A DNA stretch of 64,000 nt from Desulfitibacter alkalitolerans DSM 16504 (GTDB lineage: Bacteria; Bacillota; DSM-16504; Desulfitibacterales; Desulfitibacteraceae), in contig NZ_JHVU01000026.1 of the NCBI RefSeq assembly GCF_000620305.1, positions 1 through 64,000 on the forward strand, read 5' to 3'. A program made the translations under genes and the position numbers. A model generated the notes under the pieces. The model saw nothing but the letters and a program-made list of their open reading frames with translations. It was not told the origin of the DNA and did not search any database. Positions 1 to 8,879 of the stretch are shown here, piece after piece (positions within the stretch are counted from its first letter, which is position 1; every line of letters begins with the position of its first letter).

Positions 1-761
1 TCTGCGGGCAGCACAACCACTCTAAGGGGATTGTCCCGGCCTGACCGGGCGCTTTGTTTCCCCTTGGAACGTGAGGGCCGGATGGTTTGTTCCACCGGAT
101 CATAGTGCTGGAGCCGCATACTCAGCACTTCATCGATCCGGAAGCCCTCCAGCGTAATGCGGAATACCGCCTCATCCCGCAGCGTTTCAAAATGGCTGCA
201 CAGCGCATCCTTTTCCGCCTCCGAATACCACTTGATATATTCCCGGCGGGACTTTTGCCGCGGCAGGCTGCTGTCAAGAATATACTGGTAGTCGCAGGAA
301 TAAATTTGGCCATACAGGAAGGATTTCCGCGCCCTGTATGTATCTGTTTTGGTTTGAAACGTGATGTTGGTTTCGTAATTGTTGGCAAGCCATTTGTACA
401 TCTCGGTAATGGCTGTCAGGTACCTGCCGGCTGTGGCGCAGACAACCTCCGTTTCAAGGAATTTCAGCTTGAGTTCCTCAAGACCTCCATAAAGCAGATA
501 GTGAATAAAGCTTTTCACATGCCTGTTGGTGGCGGTATCGTACTCCACGCCGATACTATGGAGATAATTCAGGTACACCACCAGCTTTTTGGCGTACTCT
601 TTTCCGGTATTGGCATTTTGAAGGCTCCTGCTCTCGATCCATTGATTGATCTCAAACAGAGGAATCTGATAGTCGGTAATCATATGCCTGTAAACCATTC
701 CGCCGGACTGTGTTTCAAAGGCAAAGCGCACAAGCTTGAACCTTTTCTTATCATTTTTCAT
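1..761 (-). CDS. Tyrosine site-specific recombinase (integrase), C-terminus beyond window edge
   Basis: An open frame of 253 codons runs from an ATG at 761, preceded by an AAAGGGG ribosome site, to the window edge without a stop. The N-terminal half has the SAM-like core-binding pattern (NTGKEYAKKLVVYLNYL). The catalytic domain opens with EAVFRITLEGFRIDEVLS, which carries the first catalytic Arg of tyrosine recombinases. The HxxR and Tyr motifs would lie off the edge. The protein would excise and integrate the element. Its DNA is clearly more GC-rich than the genes from 1200 rightwards, so it may come from a different element. Confidence 0.85.
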   Translation of the reverse strand, partial: MKNDKKRFKLVRFAFETQSGGMVYRHMITDYQIPLFEINQWIESRSLQNANTGKEYAKKLVVYLNYLHSIGVEYDTATNRHVKSFIHYLLYGGLEELKLKFLETEVVCATAGRYLTAITEMYKWLANNYETNITFQTKTDTYRARKSFLYGQIYSCDYQYILDSSLPRQKSRREYIKWYSEAEKDALCSHFETLRDEAVFRITLEGFRIDEVLSMRLQHYDPVEQTIRPSRSKGKQSARSGRDNPLRVVVLPA

Positions 762-850
762 GACATGACCCCTTTCTGACCAGGCGGATTATTTTTTGCC
801 TGCTCAGAAAAAGTATAGCATGCCCTGTGTTTCACAAGAAAAGGATGCTC

Positions 851-1081
851 TTAACCGCCATAGTTGAACATGTCTTGAATACGGTCGCGTAATTCCGGCA
901 TAATCATTTCGCCAAAGAGAGCATAAAGCCCGGCGAGGAGCAAAGCGCCGATGACAACAGCAATTAAAATTTTAATTGCCGTATCCACAAAGCCTTCGCC
1001 GCGTTTATCCATTAATATCCGCCTTGTTCTTACTGCCATCTCAAAGGATTTGCCCTTGATAGAGTTGATAAAGTTTTTCAT
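851..1081 (-). CDS. DUF6133-like small membrane protein, copy 1
   Basis: The 76-residue peptide starts at the ATG at 1081 (AAAGGAAG ribosome site) rather than the upstream ATG at 1099. It has a basic N-terminus, the family core KRGEGFVDTAIKILIAVVIG, one transmembrane helix (GALLLAGLYALF) and a conserved tail ending RIQDMFNYGG. Such peptides accompany VirD4 and pilin genes in clostridial conjugative elements; their role is unknown, probably in the membrane-bound transfer apparatus. It is more GC-rich than copy 2 and close in composition to the integrase. Confidence 0.7.
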   Translation of the reverse strand: MKNFINSIKGKSFEMAVRTRRILMDKRGEGFVDTAIKILIAVVIGALLLAGLYALFGEMIMPELRDRIQDMFNYGG

Positions 1082-1140
1082 GGATGATCTTCCTTTCATA
1101 TTTGAATTTTGGTTTGGTTTGCATATGATGAGAGGGAGAG

Positions 1141-1172
1141 GGAGGAAACCTTATTGAGAAAAGTTTTCCTCC
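1141..1172 (-). other. Inverted repeat between the two DUF6133-like genes
   Basis: GGAGGAAA (1141-1148) and TTTCCTCC (1165-1172) form an 8-bp stem with a 16-base loop, in a purine/pyrimidine-skewed spacer. No T-run follows, so it is not a clear terminator. It lies in the suspected junction of two elements. Confidence 0.35.
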
Positions 1173-1211
1173 CCCCAAACTCCCCCTCCTTCCAAAAGGA
1201 AAGGGGACTGT

Positions 1212-1436
1212 TTAAGCGTAGCACTTTCTATCGTGTTTATACCGTGAAGAAAACAAAATAGTGTCCTGAAAGAGCATATAAAGTCCAGCGAGAAGCAAAG
1301 CACCAATAACTACACTGATAAGAATCTTAACTGCGGTATCAATAAAACCTTCGCCTTTGTTTGATTCAATAGCATTTTTTGCTCTCCCAGCTATTTCCCA
1401 TGTTTTAAGCTGTGCTTTCATCATTAAGTTTTTCAT
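1212..1436 (-). CDS. DUF6133-like small membrane protein, copy 2, altered C-terminus
   Basis: The start is taken at the ATG at 1436, 7 bases after GGAGG. Residues share the NKGEGFIDTAVKILISVVIG core and the single transmembrane helix with copy 1. After LFQDTIL (about base 1254) similarity stops, and the tail FSSRYKHDRKCYA is unlike the family's usual RIQxMFNY ending. The gene therefore looks fused or broken at its 3' end, exactly where sequence of different composition begins. It follows the VirB2-like gene in the same direction, so it belongs to the transfer operon. Confidence 0.6.
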   Translation of the reverse strand: MKNLMMKAQLKTWEIAGRAKNAIESNKGEGFIDTAVKILISVVIGALLLAGLYMLFQDTILFSSRYKHDRKCYA

Positions 1437-1501
1437 TGTCTGTACCTCCATTAATTTGATTTTTAAATAAAAAAGACTGCAAATCGGCAGCTTGCAATCT
1501 T

Positions 1502-1852
1502 TTAAGTATAGTAACCAATGATTAAGTTAAGTGTTGCTGAAGCAAGGACTGCTCCAATACATGAAACAATGGCAACAACGATTCTGTTGTTCCACTTCTT
1601 CTGATCCATCTCATCAGCTGCTGATCTACGAATAAAGAAATAGATAATAAAAAGAGCTGACACAATTGGTGCCAGGATCATCAGCCAAATGGTTACATCA
1701 TTGATCAGTGCTTCTGTCCCCTTTGCAAGCTGACTGTTTTTAATATCAGTAGCATAGGCATTGGTTGAAAACATTATAGATGTACCAAAGGTCATCAAAA
1801 ATATTATTACCTTTTCCTTAACCTTACTCAGATGAACCTTTGTCTTCTTCAA
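1502..1852 (-). CDS. VirB2/TrbC-like pilin-type membrane protein
   Basis: The likely start is a TTG at 1852, seven to eight bases after a clear AGGAGG; upstream ATGs at 1876 and 1957 lack a ribosome site and would overlap the coupling-protein gene. From this TTG the 116-residue product begins KKTK and has a hydrophobic segment ending in the signal-peptidase-like motif NAYA. Two transmembrane helices follow, separated by a charged loop (RRSAADEMDQKKWNN). This is the layout of VirB2/TrbC-type pilin precursors, and the gene follows VirD4. Function is inferred from architecture and context. Confidence 0.6.
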   Translation of the reverse strand: MKKTKVHLSKVKEKVIIFLMTFGTSIMFSTNAYATDIKNSQLAKGTEALINDVTIWLMILAPIVSALFIIYFFIRRSAADEMDQKKWNNRIVVAIVSCIGAVLASATLNLIIGYYT

Positions 1853-1898
1853 GGTTATCTCCTCCTGTCTGTTCATAGATAAGGTTTTTTCGAAAACC

Positions 1899-3956
1899 TT
1901 ATCCCATGTTATAAACTGATGGTCTTTGAATGGATTGGTCTTCACAGATTGCTGCATAATAGGTCCAAATATTCCAAAGATCCATCTCGCTAATTTTGGC
2001 AGTTCTTTTTTGCCTTATATTTTCCCTTGCCTCTCGGACTTTCCGGTTATGTTCTTTATCACCTAGTCCGTAGATTCTGTTAAAAGTCCATTCCGATAAA
2101 TCCGGGGCATACATCATTACTGGATTGTTCCTTGATGTTATAAGGGAAAATGGGCGTGAAATAAGCCTTACTTCATCGACTGTCAGTAAGGCTCTAGCTG
2201 TCAAATTAATACTATGTGAACTGGATGGTGTGGTAAACCTTGCATGTGATGCACTTAGGGTATAAGTACTTACTGTGTAATTCCCAAGCTTTTTACTGAT
2301 CTCATCTAAAGTTTCAAGATCATCAGCTTGAAGATAAATCCAGTTCTCACAGTTACCTTTAATCGTTTTTGAAGTCTCCTTTCCATATTTTTCATCCAGT
2401 TGAGCAAAGGATTGGAGATATAGATTAAATCTTATGCCTCGCCCCCCTCCTACAGTCAGCTTTGTTGCAAAGTCAGGAATTTTTGTAAAGTTTCCAAATT
2501 CATCACATATAAAATTCACTCGATTAAGTAGTCTCCCACCTCTTTCATCCGCTGCTTTGACCAGCAATTCATAATGCTGTGAAACTAGTAAACTGGCCAG
2601 GCTATAGTAAGTTGTTTTTTCATCTGGAAGAGTGATAAAAACAGCCATTTTCTTTTTCCCGATATCCGTCACATCATAATCACTGGCATTGGTCATTGAA
2701 TTAATCAGCGGATTAGTAAATAGCCTAAGCGTCGTCAGTGCTGCCGTATAAAAACTCCCTCTTGTTTTGCTAGGTGCAACTTCTGAAATAGCTAGGAGAG
2801 CCCTTGCCGGATGTGAAGGGCTCAGTTTTTTTACATATTCTAAAATAGGCATTTTACCATTAATAGTTCGACACATTTCTCCAATAAAATAATAGACATT
2901 GGTCATATTTTGATATTTTTTATTAGCTTTTTCTTTATTATCATAGACCACTGACATAATGGAACTGGCAATTATACTGGCTTCTCCATCTCGCCAGATC
3001 CTTTCTCCATTCGGCTCTCCCACCAAGTGAGATGTTAAATCCCATGTTGCTTCTACAGCCTTTGAAATATCATCTGCATCCACTGCATCAATAACCGGCT
3101 GAAGAAAATTATACCGCTGGCTTTTCAAAGGATTTTTAAAGTCGATACACACTACCTCGAAACCCATTCTTTCAAGAAAAGGATAGGTATATTGGTAAAG
3201 CTCTCCCTTTGGATCAGTTAATACCATACTCTCTCCAGCTAATGCTAAAGTACCGATAGATTGAAGTACGACAGTCCTTGATTTACCACTTCTTGTAGCA
3301 CCAATGCAAAGGGTGTGAACATCATCACCTTCAAAGTAGATTTTTTCATTACCCCTTTCTTTCTTTAGTCCTAGTACGACACCACCCTTCGACATATAGG
3401 CTTTTTCCTGGGCATTATTTTCTTTGGTTTCATTGGTAGTTTTTGAATCTGCTTTGGACTTAAGTGTTTTTGAAAAAGTTTCTTTTTTCTCATAAGCTCT
3501 ATCTATACCTCCATTCTTTAAATCCTCATCCCCACTTTTAATGAGATTTTTGATAAGTGAATGATTTTTCTTTAATACATAAGTATTAAAGGCTCTGTCT
3601 TTCTCTTTATCAGTAAGCCACTCAGCCGAGCCAAATTGCTTTTGACCGGCTGGCACTGGTGTTGAGATGTTCGGTGTGATTGCTCTCAGGTTGCTCTGAT
3701 ATGGCTTACTGTTCATAGCAATCAAATAAATCGAAGCAAGCGCGACAAACCCTTCGAAGCATAAAAAAAGTGCCAGATGCTGTTGATCTGACACAATGCT
3801 TTTCATGCTCTCAGTAAATGGCACAAATTTAATTATCGTCATTTTTTTCAGTAAAAGATAATGTAAATTTGCAGAGAGAACTATATTTATTATTGTTCCT
3901 GCTACCAAGGTTATTAAAGAAAGCAATAGACTGATTTTACTATTCAATAAAATCAC
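1899..3956 (-). CDS. VirD4/TraG-type conjugative coupling ATPase
   Basis: This 685-residue protein would bring the relaxase-DNA complex to the secretion channel. Two N-terminal transmembrane segments (about residues 8-30 and 60-82) precede a P-loop GATRSGKSRTVV, the LTDPKGELYQ segment and a Walker B region NFICDEFGNF, typical of the CTn (CD1115-type) VirD4 group. The start is the GTG at 3956 or the TTG at 3947; AGGTGA is well placed for the TTG. Only 5 bases separate it from the upstream SLH gene, implying co-transcription. The usual upstream PcfB-type gene is missing, with the SLH gene in its place. Confidence 0.9.
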   Translation of the reverse strand: MILLNSKISLLLSLITLVAGTIINIVLSANLHYLLLKKMTIIKFVPFTESMKSIVSDQQHLALFLCFEGFVALASIYLIAMNSKPYQSNLRAITPNISTPVPAGQKQFGSAEWLTDKEKDRAFNTYVLKKNHSLIKNLIKSGDEDLKNGGIDRAYEKKETFSKTLKSKADSKTTNETKENNAQEKAYMSKGGVVLGLKKERGNEKIYFEGDDVHTLCIGATRSGKSRTVVLQSIGTLALAGESMVLTDPKGELYQYTYPFLERMGFEVVCIDFKNPLKSQRYNFLQPVIDAVDADDISKAVEATWDLTSHLVGEPNGERIWRDGEASIIASSIMSVVYDNKEKANKKYQNMTNVYYFIGEMCRTINGKMPILEYVKKLSPSHPARALLAISEVAPSKTRGSFYTAALTTLRLFTNPLINSMTNASDYDVTDIGKKKMAVFITLPDEKTTYYSLASLLVSQHYELLVKAADERGGRLLNRVNFICDEFGNFTKIPDFATKLTVGGGRGIRFNLYLQSFAQLDEKYGKETSKTIKGNCENWIYLQADDLETLDEISKKLGNYTVSTYTLSASHARFTTPSSSHSINLTARALLTVDEVRLISRPFSLITSRNNPVMMYAPDLSEWTFNRIYGLGDKEHNRKVREARENIRQKRTAKISEMDLWNIWTYYAAICEDQSIQRPSVYNMG

Positions 3957-3961
3957 CTGTC

Positions 3962-6900
3962 CTATTCAAAATGATATTTAACGGTATAGGTGATATTAGA
4001 TTTATTATACATGCAAGTATGGTTTGTATAGTAATAGAACTCTAATTTTGAGTACTTCCCTGCTGGGAGCGTTTTAGTCATGTATATTCCGTTTTTTGTT
4101 GTTCCATAATCAATCTGATCCCATTGGTTAGTTTGAATATTATATCCTTTAACTCTACCGTAATCGCTGCCGCTGTGACCAGAAACAGGTGGAACATTGA
4201 AAGTGTACTCCGTAATGGTTGCTCCTTCTAATCCATTTTCAATAATTGTTGAATTTGGTCCAGTTAATGTCATACCTCCACCATTTTCTGCATCTGCAAC
4301 GAAGAATACAATGGCAGTCCAAGAAGATGTAGCACCTGCTTCATCGACTGCTTTTACTTTCACCACATTTTTTCCTAATGGATAAGTGGATATTTCTGAA
4401 GGTCTTCCTTCCCAAACATAGGTAAACATATCACCGTCAGGGTCACTTGATTGAGCAGTTATTTTTACCTGAGTACCTGGTGAAACACTATTTGTATCTG
4501 GAGTTCTTGTAATCACTGGCGTTGACGGCGGATTATTGACAACGTTAAACTGTATACTGCTCCTAACTGAATATGCTCCGTATTGATCCACAGCTCTCAC
4601 TTCAACTGTATGTATTCCCGGCAAATAATAATTATCTGCTGCCTTACCATTAAACTCATAGGTAATAGCATCCCCATCAGGATCTACGGAATGTACATTT
4701 ATAGTAACTAGAAATTTCCCATTTTTAATCTGCCTTGTGACATCAGCACTGATAGTTGGTTTTTCTGGAGCTCTATTAAGTATTTCGATGGAAGAAGTAT
4801 TTACAAATGTTCTTCCTGTCGGGTCAGTAAGATGTACTTCTAATTCATAATGACCGGTGCTGCTAAAACTGATTTCACTTCCATTTTTAAAATCTCCAAT
4901 AACATATGAAGCCGGCTCAACATATTGTCCCTCTTTTTTAAGTTTCAAGAGCTGACTCATGTTTTCAATTTCACCTGAAACAATGGTAACAGGAATTTTA
5001 TCGCCTATATGGGCATTAACAGGAAGATCAATTTCAAATGTCGGCAATGGATAGGTTTTAAGGGAATCATCAAAGGTAAATATTCTACCTAAATCATTAC
5101 TTGCTGATGCCAGTAGCTTAAACTCACCTTTATCTAGAAATCTAACTAATCCACCATCATTTGTAAGCGTTCCTTCAACATATTCAGAAAGCTGGACTGG
5201 CTTGCCATCCTTCTCCAAATTCCACGTTATATTTGAATCTTCAAGTTCCTCTGTTGTTATATGAACTTCGATAGAAGTGTCAGTGTGTGCATACTCCGGT
5301 AATTCAAAGCTTATAGACATGACTGGATATACTTTGATGTTATCTCTATACTCAAATGTTCTTCCCAGCTCATCTACTGTTTTAGCAATTAAAGTATACT
5401 CGCCTTTATCAAGAAATCTAATTGTGCCACCTGAATTTGAAAGGTTACCTTCAAGAGAACTATTGATATTTACTTGCTGCCCATCTTTCTCAAGAATCCA
5501 CTCAATATTCAAGTTTCCAAGCTCTTTATGATTTACTGTGACTTCACATTCTTCATCTGTATGCGTTGCTGCCGGAAGATCAACTGCAATTCCTACCACT
5601 GGATAGACCTTAATACTGTCGCTATATTCAAAAACTCTTCCTAACTCATCAATCACCGTAGCCTTTAAAATATAATCGCCTTTCTCTTTAAATATAACTG
5701 CTCCACCATTGTTATCTAAGCTTCCGTCAATATAGTCTGACAGCGAAACCTGTTGCCCATCTTTTACGACTGACCATTGAATATCTAATCTGCCAAGTTC
5801 TTTCGCATTCACAGGCACTGTTACTGTTTCATCTGAATGAGCAGTTGATGGTAAATCAAAACTTGTTTCAACCACAGGAAATACTTTAATTGAATCTTGC
5901 TTTTTAAATACTCTTCCAGTTTCATCGGTAACATTAGCAGCTAGAACATATTCGCCTTTGTCAATAAATCGAATCCTACCACCATCATTAGTCAATGAAC
6001 TTTCGATATAATCATTAAAGTTTACTGGTTCTCCTTCTTTTTCAAGAGTCCATTCAATGTTTAGACTTCCTAAGCCAGTTTCATTAACCGTTAGTTCTAA
6101 TGAATCATCAGTATATGCTGTTCCAGGAATGTCGAATTCCGTCGATATTAAATGGTAAATCTTAATACTGTCTTTATGTTCAAATATTCTTCCTACTTCG
6201 TCTGATACACTGGCGATTAGAGTGTAATCTCCTTTTTCAAGGAACCTGATAACACCGCCCTCATTATTCAAACTTCCCTCGATATATTCCTCTAAAGCTA
6301 CGCTTTGCCCATTCTTCTCAAGGGTCCATTGGATTAATGAATCACCTACTTCGATTGTACTCACGTCAACATGAACTTCAGTATCTATATATGCAATCTT
6401 TAATAGACCGAACTGAATATCCATGACTGGATAAACATCTATTGTTTGTGAATAAGCTGACTCTTGATTTCTCGCATTTCTAGCACTAACAACCAGTGAG
6501 TATATTCCTTTGTCTTTAAATTGAATTTGTCCAGCATCTCCTTCTGTCATAAGATCTGCATATTGATTCAAATCAACAGGACTCATAACATCATCTTCAT
6601 TAGATTTTTCCAAAGACCAAGACAAACTTTTAGCGTTTCTTGCTGTCCAATCAAACTCAACCGTCTTATCGGTATGAGTATACTCCGGTAGTTTAAAATC
6701 AATCACCGCTTTGGGGGAAGAGGAAGAAGAGTTTTCTTTTTTTATTATATTGACTGCATCATCTCTTTTACTAAGCATTTTGACTGTTTCCGCCCGTGTC
6801 GCTGGATTATCAGGTCTGAATGTACCATCTTCATAGCCAGCAATGATTTCATATCTCTTTGCTAATAGCACGTACCCTTTATCCCCATCTTTGATTATAT

Positions 6901-7378
6901 TGTCATCTTTAAATCCAGTACTGCTTTTTAAATTCTTTGCGACAAGGTCTTTTTCAAGGGATCTGATAATCATTTTAGCAATTTCTAATCTTGTTATTGC
7001 ACCATTGACATCGTATCCGTTTTGATACTCAGATAAATCAATAATCCCATTATCAACGAGTGCTTCTAGAGAGTCTTTAGCCCAGGAGCTTTCGAATTCA
7101 TTCATAATGATTCTATCTTTGTTATCAGTTGAATTTTTTAGTTTTAGTAACCGAAACATTAAACTTGCAAATTCTGCCCTAGATATATTTCTTTCCGGCT
7201 TAAATGTTCCATCCGGATATCCTTTAATAATTTCCTTTGCCGTAAAATCTCTGATATGATCCTCAGCCCAGTGTCCTTTTATATCTGGAAAGTCAAGTTT
7301 TATGTTCTGGGCAGCGAATACCTGAGTGCTTAAAGCTACTATAAGTAATATTGCTATGGTCATCCTCATTAATTTCAT
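3962..7378 (-). CDS. SLH-domain surface protein with about seven tandem Ig-like repeats
   Basis: The 1138-residue product begins with a signal peptide (about residues 1-22, ending VFAA). Three S-layer-homology motifs follow at about 28-200 (for example FPDIKGHWAEDHIRDF and IIKGYPDGTFKPERNISRAEF). From about 220 there are seven roughly 92-residue repeats marked by HTD, WTLEKDG, GxIRFLDKGEY, DELGRxF and SIKVYPV; the last is degenerate. Two PKD/cadherin-like domains (SVDPDGDAITY, SSDPDGDMFTY) and a beta-rich tail end the protein. SLH domains hold proteins to cell-wall polymers. Its place between the relaxase and coupling genes suggests a mating adhesin, an inference from position. Confidence 0.85.
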   Translation of the reverse strand: MKLMRMTIAILLIVALSTQVFAAQNIKLDFPDIKGHWAEDHIRDFTAKEIIKGYPDGTFKPERNISRAEFASLMFRLLKLKNSTDNKDRIIMNEFESSWAKDSLEALVDNGIIDLSEYQNGYDVNGAITRLEIAKMIIRSLEKDLVAKNLKSSTGFKDDNIIKDGDKGYVLLAKRYEIIAGYEDGTFRPDNPATRAETVKMLSKRDDAVNIIKKENSSSSSPKAVIDFKLPEYTHTDKTVEFDWTARNAKSLSWSLEKSNEDDVMSPVDLNQYADLMTEGDAGQIQFKDKGIYSLVVSARNARNQESAYSQTIDVYPVMDIQFGLLKIAYIDTEVHVDVSTIEVGDSLIQWTLEKNGQSVALEEYIEGSLNNEGGVIRFLEKGDYTLIASVSDEVGRIFEHKDSIKIYHLISTEFDIPGTAYTDDSLELTVNETGLGSLNIEWTLEKEGEPVNFNDYIESSLTNDGGRIRFIDKGEYVLAANVTDETGRVFKKQDSIKVFPVVETSFDLPSTAHSDETVTVPVNAKELGRLDIQWSVVKDGQQVSLSDYIDGSLDNNGGAVIFKEKGDYILKATVIDELGRVFEYSDSIKVYPVVGIAVDLPAATHTDEECEVTVNHKELGNLNIEWILEKDGQQVNINSSLEGNLSNSGGTIRFLDKGEYTLIAKTVDELGRTFEYRDNIKVYPVMSISFELPEYAHTDTSIEVHITTEELEDSNITWNLEKDGKPVQLSEYVEGTLTNDGGLVRFLDKGEFKLLASASNDLGRIFTFDDSLKTYPLPTFEIDLPVNAHIGDKIPVTIVSGEIENMSQLLKLKKEGQYVEPASYVIGDFKNGSEISFSSTGHYELEVHLTDPTGRTFVNTSSIEILNRAPEKPTISADVTRQIKNGKFLVTINVHSVDPDGDAITYEFNGKAADNYYLPGIHTVEVRAVDQYGAYSVRSSIQFNVVNNPPSTPVITRTPDTNSVSPGTQVKITAQSSDPDGDMFTYVWEGRPSEISTYPLGKNVVKVKAVDEAGATSSWTAIVFFVADAENGGGMTLTGPNSTIIENGLEGATITEYTFNVPPVSGHSGSDYGRVKGYNIQTNQWDQIDYGTTKNGIYMTKTLPAGKYSKLEFYYYTNHTCMYNKSNITYTVKYHFE

Positions 7379-7420
7379 TAATCATTCATTCCTTTCATTT
7401 TTAATATTTTGGTAAAATAA

Positions 7421-7434
7421 AAAAAGCACTTCAA
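7421..7434 (-). terminator. Weak terminator-like palindrome after small Cys gene
   Basis: GCACTTGAAGTGC overlaps the stop codon of the 56-residue gene and is followed leftwards by a T-rich run. The stem is short, so it is at best a weak terminator ahead of the SLH gene. Confidence 0.35.
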
Positions 7435-7601
7435 GTGCCAACAGCATTACGTTCAGTTTTATCTTTTACACAGTCTTTGATCATGCAATAAATCTTGTAA
7501 TCTACATTTCCGTTTTCATCTCTTCCTTTTTCAAAATAGTGAAGAAGGTAAAGACAACTTAAACATTTAATATTGCTGCTTTTAAATGTCATTCCTGACA
7601 T
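7431..7601 (-). CDS. Small four-cysteine protein of 56 residues, zinc-ribbon-like
   Basis: A short frame starts with ATG at 7601 directly after a near-perfect GAGGAGGGAGG site and ends at TGA 7431-7433. The product has two cysteine pairs, CLSC near residue 13 and CMIKDC near residue 39, spaced as in a small zinc-binding domain, and many charged residues. I do not recognise the family. It sits 23 bases after the relaxase gene and before the SLH gene, so it probably belongs to the transfer operon. The strong ribosome site is the best evidence that it is real. Confidence 0.6.
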   Translation of the reverse strand: MSGMTFKSSNIKCLSCLYLLHYFEKGRDENGNVDYKIYCMIKDCVKDKTERNAVGT

Positions 7602-7624
7602 ATATCCTCCCTCCTCACTAATGG

Positions 7625-8578
7625 TTAAATTTCAGCTTCATTTTCTTTGTCCCAATCAAGACCTTCTCCTTTCTGCTTTTCAATCAGTTTTTCCTTAAGT
7701 GCTTGTCCTTCTAGAGAAGTTAATGGGTATTCGGGTGATTTTGCATCCTGTTTTTCAGAAAGCAGCATGAGTGATGTTAAAAGAAGCTCCATCCTCTCTC
7801 TAAGGACCTTTTCATCCTGATATTTTTTGTTCATTTCAAAAGTCCTGAGTAAGTTCTCTTTTGAAAATTGTTCAGGCGGGTAAAGCTTTCTATTCCTGCA
7901 TTTTTTACCCTCTGGCGTGATGAAGGTAATGTACTTTCGTTCGTCTGTCCAATTGACATCGTAACCAAGCTTTTGCATATTCTCTACGAACATTTCCTTG
8001 CCGGTAGAATGTTTCATGCAAGCCTTTACCGACAGATAAAGTTCATATTTCCAACTTCGTCCCTTTGCCCCGCTTCGGTACTCTCCTCTATTCTTGTACT
8101 TGCCTTTTTTGCCGTCTACAACAAGTAAACCATGAGCTCTGCATATCTCATCTGAATAATCCTTCATTATTTGCAATTGCTCCCTACTTTGTTTCCATTT
8201 CAGACCTGTTTCCGCATTAACAGTGTTGATGATAAAGTGGGTGTGAAGATGTTCTTTATCCGTATGTGTGGCATAAACCACTTGAAAGCCTTTAAACATC
8301 TCATGCTCCAGTAATTTTCCTGCAATTTCATTTATCATTTCAGGTGTCGCCTTCTCATATGGAGCAAAAGACTGAACGAAATGTATAAACTGCCTTCCGG
8401 TTTCTTTTTGAAAGTGTCTTTTGGTTAGGACAAATTCATGGTAGGCATTTTCTGGATCACAGTTGCTACCAGCAATTAAATATGGCTCAGTCTTCTTAAG
8501 ATTTAAAATATATGATAAAGCTCTCTTCATCCCCTGGTACGTTTTGTTTTCTGCGTTAATGAAGTCAATGACTGCCAT
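7625..8578 (-). CDS. MobP-type relaxase/mobilization nuclease
   Basis: The 317-residue protein has the relaxase pattern: N-terminal MAVIDFINAENKTYQGM, the central FVQSFAPYEKATPEMINEIA, and the metal-binding His cluster HLHTHFIIN near residue 110, followed by LKWKQSREQL. These match PF03432 relaxases, which nick oriT and remain attached to the 5' end. It is shorter than many relatives (about 400-500 residues), with little C-terminal extension. The gene overlaps mobC by 52 bases, which suggests translational coupling and a joint relaxosome. Confidence 0.88.
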   Translation of the reverse strand: MAVIDFINAENKTYQGMKRALSYILNLKKTEPYLIAGSNCDPENAYHEFVLTKRHFQKETGRQFIHFVQSFAPYEKATPEMINEIAGKLLEHEMFKGFQVVYATHTDKEHLHTHFIINTVNAETGLKWKQSREQLQIMKDYSDEICRAHGLLVVDGKKGKYKNRGEYRSGAKGRSWKYELYLSVKACMKHSTGKEMFVENMQKLGYDVNWTDERKYITFITPEGKKCRNRKLYPPEQFSKENLLRTFEMNKKYQDEKVLRERMELLLTSLMLLSEKQDAKSPEYPLTSLEGQALKEKLIEKQKGEGLDWDKENEAEI

Positions 8579-8871
8579 ATTTCTGTCACCACCTTTTTAA
8601 CTGGCAAAATATCCGGGCAGGTTATTTTACCTTGATGACAGAGCATAGCAATCTGATTGAGATTTACCCCTACCTTTGAAAGCTGGTGAGTAAATTTTTT
8701 TAGGTCTTCAAAAACAGCAATATCCTTTTCGAGAGCTGAAAAGGATAAATAACGACTGAGATTCATATTGGCTTTCTTGGCTTTTTTTATGATGATTTCA
8801 TATTCTTCCGGTGTGACTCTGCATTTGATAATTTTTGTTTTATTAGCTATACCACCACCTCCCATAACCAT
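8527..8871 (-). CDS. mobC: MobC-like relaxosome accessory protein
   Basis: The protein has up to 114 residues, with a ribbon-helix-helix-like N-terminus (IIKCRVTPEEYEIIIKKAKK, then MNLSRYLSFSAL) and the MobC segment LSKVGVNLNQIAMLCHQG. MobC proteins bind oriT and help the relaxase open it. The start is unclear: the ATG at 8871 has no good ribosome site, whereas a strong GGGAGGTGG lies inside the first codons with only ATA or ATT triplets at the right distance. It lies 8 bases after the preceding stop and overlaps the relaxase gene. Confidence 0.8.
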   Translation of the reverse strand: MVMGGGGIANKTKIIKCRVTPEEYEIIIKKAKKANMNLSRYLSFSALEKDIAVFEDLKKFTHQLSKVGVNLNQIAMLCHQGKITCPDILPVKKVVTEIWQSLTSLTQKTKRTRG

Positions 8872-8879
8872 ATAATGAA

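Noticed and set aside
87-779. Plus-strand frame of 230 codons
   Set aside because: It lies fully opposite the integrase gene, whose minus-strand product has recombinase motifs; the plus frame has none.
3962-7378. Tandem repeats as a DNA satellite
   Set aside because: The periodicity is at protein level (about 92 residues) with strong divergence at DNA level; it belongs to the SLH protein.
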